Under the pieces are notes generated by a model. The model searched no databases. It was not told the DNA's origin and saw nothing but the letters and a program-made list of their open reading frames with translations. Of a stretch of 5,714 nucleotides of DNA, positions 1-4,895 are shown piece after piece. The stretch is from assembly GCA_002293265.1 (NCBI GenBank), contig DBCW01000071.1, positions 1 through 5,714 on the forward strand, in the 5' to 3' direction. The position numbers and the translations under genes were made by a program. Every line of letters begins with the position of its first letter. Within the stretch, counting starts at the first letter, position 1. The DNA comes from Eggerthellales bacterium UBA948 (GTDB lineage: Bacteria; Actinomycetota; Coriobacteriia; Coriobacteriales; UBA8131).

Positions 1-363
1 AAGACTCACAGGAAGGCTGCCATTAGCTAACTGTGATGTGTTTTGCATAAATAGCCAATTGTTTCCAAGAACTGTTGTGTTTTCACTCAATGAATCATTC
101 ACATACTCTAAAATTGATGGATCAAATTTGACATCCAAGGCAGCTGCTGCAAACCCCGAATTATCTTTAATATTAATAGGTACGGTCAAGATATCACCTA
201 CTTGATATCCTCCATCAACTGCCTCTTCGATGGCCGGACCAATGTTTATCAACGGAGTTTTAGGTGTAGCCAAGGCAAACGTTGGCACAATGCTTAGTAC
301 GAGCATTATTACCACCATCAATGTGATGGGTCTCGCATTTTTTCGCGTAATAGTATCTCTCAT
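1..363 (-). CDS. Secreted cohesin-domain protein, C-terminus beyond the window (partial)
   Basis: An open frame of 121 codons runs from an ATG at 363 off the left edge with no stop. Residues 1-32 form a signal peptide: a basic start (MRDTITRKNAR), a hydrophobic core (about 13-26) and an A-L-A cleavage site after residue 32. From about residue 40 the sequence matches the opening strands of a cohesin beta-sandwich: GGYQVGDILTVPINI, then the GFAAAALDVKFDP segment (70-82) and ILEYV. Cohesins bind dockerins, usually with calcium, to build extracellular complexes. The protein therefore probably acts outside the cell; whether it carries more cohesins or a wall anchor is not visible. A GGGAG ribosome site lies 9 nt upstream. 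It starts 41 bp after the dockerin gene stop, with no terminator between, so the two are probably co-transcribed. The cohesin fold call is by motif only; another domain of the same beta-sandwich type is possible. Confidence 0.75.
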   Translation of the reverse strand, partial: MRDTITRKNARPITLMVVIMLVLSIVPTFALATPKTPLINIGPAIEEAVDGGYQVGDILTVPINIKDNSGFAAAALDVKFDPSILEYVNDSLSENTTVLGNNWLFMQNTSQLANGSLPVSL

Positions 364-372
364 GTTTAATAT

Positions 373-378
373 CTCCCT
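373..378 (-). promoter_or_regulatory. Ribosome binding site of the cohesin gene
   Basis: On the minus strand AGGGAG precedes the ATG at 363 by 9 nt, fixing that start and supporting a real gene although the frame has no stop in the window. The 11-nt block CTCCCTAAATT (plus strand, 373-383) that contains it occurs again at 856-866 in front of the dockerin gene. Confidence 0.6.
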
Positions 379-404
379 AAATTAATGTTTATCATCTTCT
401 ACGA

Positions 405-845
405 TTATTTGAGCTTGCTTTTTAGCAATACATTTACAGCGTCTGCCATTGTTAAAACGCCATCGCCATCCATATCGATAGCGGCGATTTCGTCTGCAGA
501 CAGATCAATGAGACCCATTAAAGCCTGCATGGCTATCATCGCTTCTTCTTGCGTAACTGAAAAGTCACCATTGAGGTCTCCGCTACCCGGCTCCCCCACA
601 TTTGGTACAACCATTGTTGCTTTCACACCTTCTCCAAGTTGATAATAACCCCCCTTCACAATGGTCATTGACTCGTTAACGGCAATAGGATCGCCATCCG
701 GAAACACCTCGGCTGATGCAATAGTCGGCTGCAACACCATTATTAATGTCGAGATTACTGCAGCCATCAAAATGGTCAATAATCTTTTGTTGGCAACAGG
801 CTCCAGAACCGATATTTGCGTCCTATCGTCTTCTTGTACAATCAT
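405..845 (-). CDS. Small secreted dockerin protein
   Basis: A 146-residue protein. Residues 1-21 are an unusually long, partly acidic n-region, 22-40 a hydrophobic core, and ASA at 43-45 a likely signal peptidase I site. The mature part is about 100 residues. Its C-terminal 58 residues are a complete dockerin: two calcium loops with ligands at positions 1, 3, 5, 9 and 12. Loop 1 is residues 90-101 (D90, N92, D94, T98, E101) and loop 2 is 124-135 (D124, D126, D128, T132, D135), each followed by a helix. Dockerins plug into cohesins. No enzyme, carbohydrate-binding or anchoring domain is present; the 40 residues between signal and dockerin are unassigned and contain GGYYQLGEG, resembling the start of the neighbouring cohesin. 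The start is fixed by GGGAGGAG 7 nt upstream. It is the first gene of a probable two-gene operon. The dockerin call is strong; the partner (probably the next gene product) is inferred. Confidence 0.85.
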   Translation of the reverse strand: MIVQEDDRTQISVLEPVANKRLLTILMAAVISTLIMVLQPTIASAEVFPDGDPIAVNESMTIVKGGYYQLGEGVKATMVVPNVGEPGSGDLNGDFSVTQEEAMIAMQALMGLIDLSADEIAAIDMDGDGVLTMADAVNVLLKSKLK

Positions 846-852
846 CGCGTTT

Positions 853-860
853 CTCCTCCC
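853..860 (-). promoter_or_regulatory. Strong ribosome binding site of the dockerin gene
   Basis: GGGAGGAG on the minus strand lies 7 nt before the ATG at 845. It selects that codon over the internal ATG at residue 27, so the long acidic n-region of the signal peptide is probably real. Confidence 0.75.
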
Positions 861-885
861 TAAATTTTTTTATCAGTGCGAAAAC

Positions 886-923
886 ATGACTTGCTTGCAA
901 CCAATCGTTGAAAAACAAGTCAT
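886..923. repeat. Nested inverted repeat upstream of the dockerin gene
   Basis: ATGACTTG (886-893) is the exact inverse of CAAGTCAT (916-923). Inside it CAAC (898-901) is the inverse of GTTG (907-910) around a 5-nt loop. Together they can fold as an 8-bp stem, a 4/5-nt internal loop, a 4-bp stem and a pentaloop. It sits 41-78 nt before the dockerin start, so it could be a leader hairpin or an operator. It has no U-tract in the dockerin direction that would make it a terminator, and it matches no riboswitch I recognise. Confidence 0.4.
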
Positions 924-956
924 TTGAACAATCTAAGGTAGTTGTTATTCGAAACG

Positions 957-972
957 TGTTCTGATAAGAACA
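957..972. repeat. Dyad TGTTCT-N4-AGAACA in the divergent intergenic region
   Basis: A perfect 6-bp inverted repeat with a GATA spacer, the size of a binding site for a dimeric regulator. It lies between the two divergent genes. The arms point the opposite way from the Gram-positive LexA box (GAAC-N4-GTTC), so that assignment is not supported. A dyad of this size can occur by chance in AT-rich DNA. Confidence 0.3.
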
Positions 973-997
973 TAAATGGTATTTTAAAATTCTTGTG

Positions 998-1012
998 CAT
1001 AGATATTCTATG
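998..1012. repeat. Dyad CATAGA-N3-TCTATG in the divergent intergenic region
   Basis: A perfect 6-bp inverted repeat with a TAT spacer, centred at 1005, about 40 bp from the dyads centred at 964.5 and 1047. It may be an operator or a chance AT-rich palindrome. Its half-site differs from those of its neighbours. Confidence 0.3.
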
Positions 1013-1039
1013 TATGGTAGTTTTTTTTGATGTTATGTA

Positions 1040-1067
1040 TTGATTTTTAATCAGCTCACACTATAAT
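1040..1067 (+). promoter_or_regulatory. Probable sigma-A promoter of the Crp/Fnr gene
   Basis: A -35-like TTGATT (1040-1045) and a perfect TATAAT -10 box (1062-1067) are separated by 16 bp, predicting a transcript start near 1074 and a leader of about 60 nt before the Crp/Fnr start. A TGATT-N3-AATCA dyad (1041-1053) overlaps the -35 box, which would suit repression or autoregulation. No comparably good promoter was seen for the dockerin gene on the other strand. Confidence 0.55.
1041..1053. promoter_or_regulatory. FNR-like dyad over the -35 box
   Basis: TGATT-TTT-AATCA is a 5-bp inverted repeat overlapping the -35 element. Read as FNR half-sites it is TTGAT-N5-ATCAG, one base longer than the TTGAT-N4-ATCAA consensus and with a final G for A. 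It is a candidate autoregulatory site for the adjacent Crp/Fnr protein, not a canonical FNR box. Confidence 0.3.
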
Positions 1068-1101
1068 AGTATTCTATTTCTTTTACTTATTTTTAATCGT
1101 A

Positions 1102-1112
1102 TATCAGTGATA
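1102..1112. repeat. Short dyad TATCA-N-TGATA in the Crp/Fnr leader
   Basis: An 11-bp palindrome between the promoter and the ribosome site. TATCAG also occurs at 871-876 in the dockerin leader and, inverted, at 961-966, so it may be a recurring half-site. With a single-base centre it cannot form a useful RNA hairpin. Confidence 0.25.
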
Positions 1113-1133
1113 GTTTTTTCGTCGAGGGGGTAG

Positions 1134-1817
1134 TTGAGCGTGAGTTTAAAGACGAATAAATACATTAACTGTCTTAAGAAAACAGACATATTTTCACAAC
1201 TTACACAAAGAGAACTCGAAAGTTGCGTTGATGCAATTCCAATGATTATCAAGCATCACGAGAAAAATTCTATTTTAATCAATCAAGGTGAACCATTTTC
1301 GCAACTTATTATTATTATAAGCGGGCGTCTTGTCGGATATAAACTTCAAGAAGGCAGATTCGAAAAAGTTATACGCTATTTTAACCCGGGGCACGCTGTG
1401 GCACTTGAAGCTCTTGTATCCAACGACAACTTCTGCCACATGCAGGTACGATCAAGCAAACCCGGGAAGTACCTGAGCATCGACTTCAAATCCCTGATAA
1501 ACAACACTACTCTCCATCCTAATCTGCAATCTCAGATTCGCGGTAATTTAGGAACTGCGCTTTCTAATGAATGCATACATTTTATAAATAAATCATTTGC
1601 CCTATCGCATCACACGGTTCAACAAAAAGCACTCTCGTATCTGTACGAAGCAAGCGAGAGATACAAGAGCGCCACTTTTGACATAGGAATGAATCAAGGT
1701 GAGCTTTCCAAATACCTTGGAGTAGATAGGTCAAGTTTATCTGAGTCACTAAATAAACTAAGGCAAGATGGTGTACTTGAATTTCGCGGTAGCGTTTTTA
1801 AACTACTGCAGCTTTGA
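1134..1817 (+). CDS. Crp/Fnr-family transcriptional regulator
   Basis: A 227-residue protein with the two-domain family layout: an N-terminal cyclic-nucleotide-binding-type beta-barrel (about 18-118) and a C-terminal winged helix, with the turn and recognition helix in GELSKYLGVDRSSLSESLNKL (189-209). The barrel lacks the GE...R-S/T phosphate-binding signature of cAMP receptors, and there is no N-terminal cysteine cluster like that of FNR (cysteines are scattered at 13, 31, 101 and 147). The signal is therefore unknown. Related proteins usually read LSRELSKM after VDRS; here Arg is replaced by Glu204. The start is TTG at 1134 (GAGG at 1124-1127, 6 nt away); GTG at 1140, two codons later, is an equal alternative. 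It is divergent from the dockerin-cohesin genes and a plausible regulator of them, and it overlaps the rsfS end tail to tail. The family is secure; ligand and targets are not. Confidence 0.9.
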   Translation: MSVSLKTNKYINCLKKTDIFSQLTQRELESCVDAIPMIIKHHEKNSILINQGEPFSQLIIIISGRLVGYKLQEGRFEKVIRYFNPGHAVALEALVSNDNFCHMQVRSSKPGKYLSIDFKSLINNTTLHPNLQSQIRGNLGTALSNECIHFINKSFALSHHTVQQKALSYLYEASERYKSATFDIGMNQGELSKYLGVDRSSLSESLNKLRQDGVLEFRGSVFKLLQL

Positions 1818-2270
1818 GGCTTCTTCACCTACTAATGTAGAAATTAGTCGCTCTTTGGCAATCGCTACCAACTTTTCGATCCGTTCTGAGTATTCGGGTT
1901 GTTCGATACCCGCCTCGCCGAGATCAACCATTGGTGCATCGCTCCAAAGCGATTCCAGACGATAGTATTCGCGTATCTCCGGCTGAAATACATGCACAAC
2001 GATATCGCCATAGTCCAGCAATACCCAAGTTTGCTCTTCTAAGCCTTCGCGCCCTATTGGTTTGACCCCTGCTTCTTTTCTTAGCTTCTCCTCAATAGCT
2101 TCTGTGATCGCATCTACTTGTCTATTGTTTGCGCCTGTTGCAATCACAAAATAATCCGTGATCAGCAAGTCTTCTTTTACATTTTGGACAATTATATCGG
2201 TTGCCTTTTTGCTATCAGCCGCAGCTGCCGCCAGCAATGCCCACTGTCTTGAATCACTATTGACTACCAC
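1803..2270 (-). CDS. rsfS: Ribosome silencing factor RsfS
   Basis: A 155-residue protein of the RsfS/Iojap family, which binds ribosomal protein uL14 on the large subunit and blocks subunit joining when nutrients are short. The family core spans about residues 13-115: DYFVIATGANNRQVDAI (39-55), then TWVLLDYGDIVVHVF (81-95) and REYYRLESLWSDAP (100-113). Most relatives stop soon after this; here about 40 charged, helix-prone residues follow. The start is GTG at 2270, supported by AGGAGG 4 nt upstream inside the end of yqeK. It overlaps yqeK by 14 nt, so it is the last gene of the proBA-nadD-yqeK operon and likely translationally coupled. Its stop overlaps the convergent Crp/Fnr gene. Iojap/RsfS next to nadD and yqeK is a common bacterial arrangement. 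Confidence 0.95.
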   Translation of the reverse strand: MVVNSDSRQWALLAAAAADSKKATDIIVQNVKEDLLITDYFVIATGANNRQVDAITEAIEEKLRKEAGVKPIGREGLEEQTWVLLDYGDIVVHVFQPEIREYYRLESLWSDAPMVDLGEAGIEQPEYSERIEKLVAIAKERLISTLVGEEASKLQ

Positions 2271-2907
2271 TAAACCTCCTGGTTTCCAGTTCCACCTTTG
2301 CAGGGTTCTTGCTTCTTTCTTTTGCTACATAAGCATTCCACACCTCAAGCGACTCAGGATGTATGAAACGGTGTCGTTTAATAAGATGTCTCATGCTAAC
2401 TTCAAATGATTTCAAAAACAACTCATCGAGCGGTATCTTGCCAACAGCTACACGCAAGGGCGTTAGATTTCCTTGAGAGCGCAGCGGTTCTATCATATCG
2501 GCAACGTAAATAATTATATCTAATTCTGACATGTTCACAGCACCTGTTGTGTGCCTGGCAATTGCTTGAATGATATCGCTGCTAAGTTCCGGAAACTCAC
2601 GTTTTACTGCTTCGGCACCTGTTAGCGCATGCAGTATTGAACCCATATCCTCAATGCGCCATCCGACTTCGATTCCAAAATCTACAACACGCTTAAACAA
2701 CTGTTCATCATTGTAGTTTTTATCCCAGTCATGCAAAAGACCTGCTAATCTTGCCTTCCCTACATCAATATTGTATCTTTTGGCCATCATAGCAGCAGTA
2801 TTAGACACACTTATAGAGTGCAGTAAACGATACTCACTCAATCTACTTTCCAACATCGGACGTGCCCGTTTATATATGTCTTCGTAAAATTCTTGCTTGT
2901 CTTTCAT
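2257..2907 (-). CDS. yqeK: HD-domain protein YqeK, bis(5'-nucleosyl)-tetraphosphatase (symmetrical)
   Basis: A 216-residue HD-superfamily phosphohydrolase. The metal ligands are visible in order: H30 (LLHSISVS), the HD pair H59-D60 (LLHDWDK), H93 (ILHALTG), H119 (IARHTTG) and D137 (YVADMIEP). YqeK proteins cleave Ap4A to two ADP with a di-iron centre, clearing this stress-linked nucleotide in the cytoplasm. It is somewhat longer than the roughly 190 residues usual in Bacillus, owing to a C-terminal tail from about residue 178 containing HPESLEVWNAYVA. The ATG at 2907 overlaps the nadD stop as TAATG. Its last codons contain the rsfS ribosome binding site. Pairing with nadD is a hallmark of the family. 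The activity is inferred from homology. Confidence 0.93.
   Translation of the reverse strand: MKDKQEFYEDIYKRARPMLESRLSEYRLLHSISVSNTAAMMAKRYNIDVGKARLAGLLHDWDKNYNDEQLFKRVVDFGIEVGWRIEDMGSILHALTGAEAVKREFPELSSDIIQAIARHTTGAVNMSELDIIIYVADMIEPLRSQGNLTPLRVAVGKIPLDELFLKSFEVSMRHLIKRHRFIHPESLEVWNAYVAKERSKNPAKVELETRRFSGSQ
2275..2280 (-). promoter_or_regulatory. Ribosome binding site of rsfS inside yqeK
   Basis: AGGAGG on the minus strand lies 4 nt before the GTG at 2270. It is embedded in the yqeK coding sequence, where it encodes Arg-Arg (residues 210-211), and decides the rsfS start. Confidence 0.7.
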
Positions 2908-3572
2908 TACCGATAAAGTCCATGTTCCTTAATATAATCTAAAGCGTCATCAGGGATCAGATACTTTGCACTGCATCCTTCTTTTAATAACGCTCTTAGT
3001 GCTTGCGACGATATGTCAAGATTTATAGTATCAACTTGTTTTACACTAAACAGAGTTTGATCGGAAAAATGTGCCTCCAGACTTTGCGCTAATTCATTTT
3101 CATCTGTTCTTCGCTTAGCACATAAAACAGTTACCAGCTCAGCGATCTCATCTGCACCGTTCCACGTTTTCATGTCTGAAGCTGCATCAAACCCGGCAAT
3201 AAAATAGAGGTCAACATGGTTACCAAAACGCGCTTTTAAGGCACGTAATGTATCTATTGTAAAGGTCTCGCCTTCTCGGTCAATCTCAATTCGACTTGCA
3301 TCAAATTTGCTATTTGAAGACACTGCCGCTTTTACCATAGCATGGCGATGCTCCGCATCTAAGAACCCATTTTCAACTTTTCTGGTTGGAGCACCGGTGG
3401 TAATGAACAAAACACCATCTAGAGAGTATTGTTCCAGAGCTCTTTGAGCTATGTTTAAGTGACCGATATGGATCGGGTCAAAAGTACCGCCAAGTAAGCC
3501 AAGTTTATACGAACCGGCGTTGTCTATAAGCGCATCAAAGCGCTCAGAAACTGGTAAGCTCACTAAACTCAA
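2907..3572 (-). CDS. nadD: Nicotinate-nucleotide adenylyltransferase NadD
   Basis: Converts nicotinate mononucleotide and ATP to deamido-NAD, the step before NAD synthetase. The nucleotidyltransferase signature LGGTFDPIHIGHL (27-39), with the HxGH ATP-binding motif, is intact. D129 and W137 of the substrate pocket region, ISSQALR (187-193) and the closing YLIPDDALDYI (204-214) follow in the expected order. The second motif usually reads ISSTxIR; Thr is Gln190 here. About 22 residues precede the first strand, more than in most NadD proteins. The TTG start at 3572 overlaps the proA stop as TTGA, which suggests translational coupling; no strong ribosome site is seen, and GTG at 3563 is an alternative start. 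Its stop overlaps the yqeK start. The function is secure; the exact start is not. Confidence 0.94.
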   Translation of the reverse strand: MSLVSLPVSERFDALIDNAGSYKLGLLGGTFDPIHIGHLNIAQRALEQYSLDGVLFITTGAPTRKVENGFLDAEHRHAMVKAAVSSNSKFDASRIEIDREGETFTIDTLRALKARFGNHVDLYFIAGFDAASDMKTWNGADEIAELVTVLCAKRRTDENELAQSLEAHFSDQTLFSVKQVDTINLDISSQALRALLKEGCSAKYLIPDDALDYIKEHGLYR

Positions 3573-4837
3573 CGCGTTTGCCCGTCACCTTCCAATATGA
3601 ACTTTGAAGATGTTAGGGCTTCTAACCCCATCGGCCCTCTTGCGTGAAGTTTTTGCGTAGATATACCAATTTCAGCACCCAGACCAAACTCTGCTCCATC
3701 GGTAAAACGAGTTGAGGCATTAGCATATACTGCTGCGGAATCCACCTCACGCAAGAAACGATTAATCGCCACATAATCACTGCTAAGAATTGATTCTGAA
3801 TGATGTGTGCTGTAGGTATTGATATGTGCTATTGCCTCATCAACACCACTAACGCACTTGATAGATATCTCCATGTCCAAGTACTCTCTGCCCCAATCTT
3901 CTTGGGTCGCTCTTGTGAGCTTTCCGTCCACAATATTTCCTGATTCTTCAGCCAATATGTAGGAATGATCATCAGCGTGCACTGTGACGTTTGCCTCGGT
4001 CAATGCTTGCACAAGTGAAGGCACGAAGCGCTTTGCCGCAGCTTCATCAATTAAGATCGACTCAATGGCATTACATACACCGGGACGTTGGGTTTTAGCA
4101 TTGATCGCAATTGGAATTATAATGTCAGGATCTGCGCTTTCATGGATGTACAAATGGCAGTTGCCGGCTCCGGTTTCGATCACCGGCACTTTGGAGTTTT
4201 CAACAGTAGTCTTAATAAGCGCCGCTGAACCGCGAGGTATCAACACATCTACCAGACCGTTAAGGTTCATAAGCTCTGTAGTGGCAGCTCTGTCGATCGT
4301 CTCTATTGATTGAAGCCAGTTCTGTGGCAATCCTGCCCCCACTCCGGCCTCATACAAAACTTTAGTCATCGATATATTTGAGTGATTTGCCATAGAGCCG
4401 CCACGTAAAATACATGCGTTTCCGGTTTTAAGTGTCAACCCGGCTGCATCGGCAGTTACATTAGGTCTTGCTTCATAAATCATTGCCACAACACCTAAAG
4501 GTACTGTAATACGCTGCATACGCAAGCCATTTACGAGAGTTCTACCTTCAAGAACGCGACCAAGTGGATCATTTTGCTCCGCAAGAATCTTTAAAGCAGC
4601 AGCGATCTCATCAATTCGCTGGCTGTTAAGCATTAAGCGATCAATAAGTGGCTCTTCGGTATTGTTTGCACGAGCCGCTTCTACATCGATAGCATTTTCG
4701 CTGAGTAGGAATTCTTTTTGCTTCAGTAGAGCATCAGCCATTGCGATCAAAGCGCTATTACGCGTACTTGCGCTAATCTTCGCCAGCTCACTGGCGGCAG
4801 CTTTTGCCTGCTTGGCTTTTTGCAGGACTTCGCTCAT
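3569..4837 (-). CDS. proA: Gamma-glutamyl phosphate reductase ProA
   Basis: The NADPH-dependent reductase that turns gamma-glutamyl phosphate into glutamate semialdehyde, the second step of proline synthesis, working with ProB. The 422 residues match the usual length of about 415. The aldehyde-dehydrogenase fold is recognisable from YEARPNVTADAAGLTLKTGN (121-140), the RGGS loop (145-148), PVIETGAGNCHLYI (218-231), the catalytic Cys255 in QRPGVCNAIES, and the diagnostic NASTRFTDGAEFGLGAEIG block (373-391) followed by STQKLHARGPMGL. The frame is open back to a TTG at 4870, but ATG at 4837 has AAGGGGAT 7 nt upstream and gives the normal N-terminus, so I start there. It follows proB by 58 bp and overlaps nadD by 4 nt. 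No key residue is missing. Confidence 0.97.
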   Translation of the reverse strand: MSEVLQKAKQAKAAASELAKISASTRNSALIAMADALLKQKEFLLSENAIDVEAARANNTEEPLIDRLMLNSQRIDEIAAALKILAEQNDPLGRVLEGRTLVNGLRMQRITVPLGVVAMIYEARPNVTADAAGLTLKTGNACILRGGSMANHSNISMTKVLYEAGVGAGLPQNWLQSIETIDRAATTELMNLNGLVDVLIPRGSAALIKTTVENSKVPVIETGAGNCHLYIHESADPDIIIPIAINAKTQRPGVCNAIESILIDEAAAKRFVPSLVQALTEANVTVHADDHSYILAEESGNIVDGKLTRATQEDWGREYLDMEISIKCVSGVDEAIAHINTYSTHHSESILSSDYVAINRFLREVDSAAVYANASTRFTDGAEFGLGAEIGISTQKLHARGPMGLEALTSSKFILEGDGQTR

Positions 4838-4842
4838 TTTTG

Positions 4843-4850
4843 ATCCCCTT
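4843..4850 (-). promoter_or_regulatory. Ribosome binding site that sets the proA start
   Basis: AAGGGGAT on the minus strand lies 5-7 nt before the ATG at 4837. The upstream in-frame TTG at 4870 has no comparable site, so the shorter protein is preferred. Confidence 0.6.
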
Positions 4851-4895
4851 TCATAGCGGATAACACCCAATTAGTCTTGTTATGAAACAGTATAT

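Noticed and set aside
385..927. Plus-strand open frames of 85 and 88 codons across the dockerin gene
   Set aside because: They are antisense to a dockerin gene with a clear signal peptide, calcium loops and strong ribosome site.
957..972. LexA (SOS) box
   Set aside because: The Gram-positive box is GAAC-N4-GTTC; here the arms are in the opposite order.
1040..1054. Canonical FNR box
   Set aside because: The half-sites TTGAT and ATCAG are separated by five bases rather than four and the second ends in G; kept only as an FNR-like dyad.
846..1060. Sigma-A promoter for the dockerin gene on the minus strand
   Set aside because: I found only weak -35/-10 combinations (about three matches per box) and could not choose one.
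1632..1660. Inverted repeat CTCTCG/CGAGAG inside the Crp/Fnr gene as a terminator for rsfS
   Set aside because: It has a 17-nt loop and no T-tract in either direction, and lies inside coding sequence; likely chance.
3984..4313. Plus-strand open frame of 109 codons within proA
   Set aside because: It is antisense to a well-conserved proA region, lacks a ribosome site and resembles no known protein.
4838..4870. Upstream TTG start giving ProA 11 extra residues
   Set aside because: No ribosome site precedes it, while the ATG at 4837 has one and gives the usual N-terminus.
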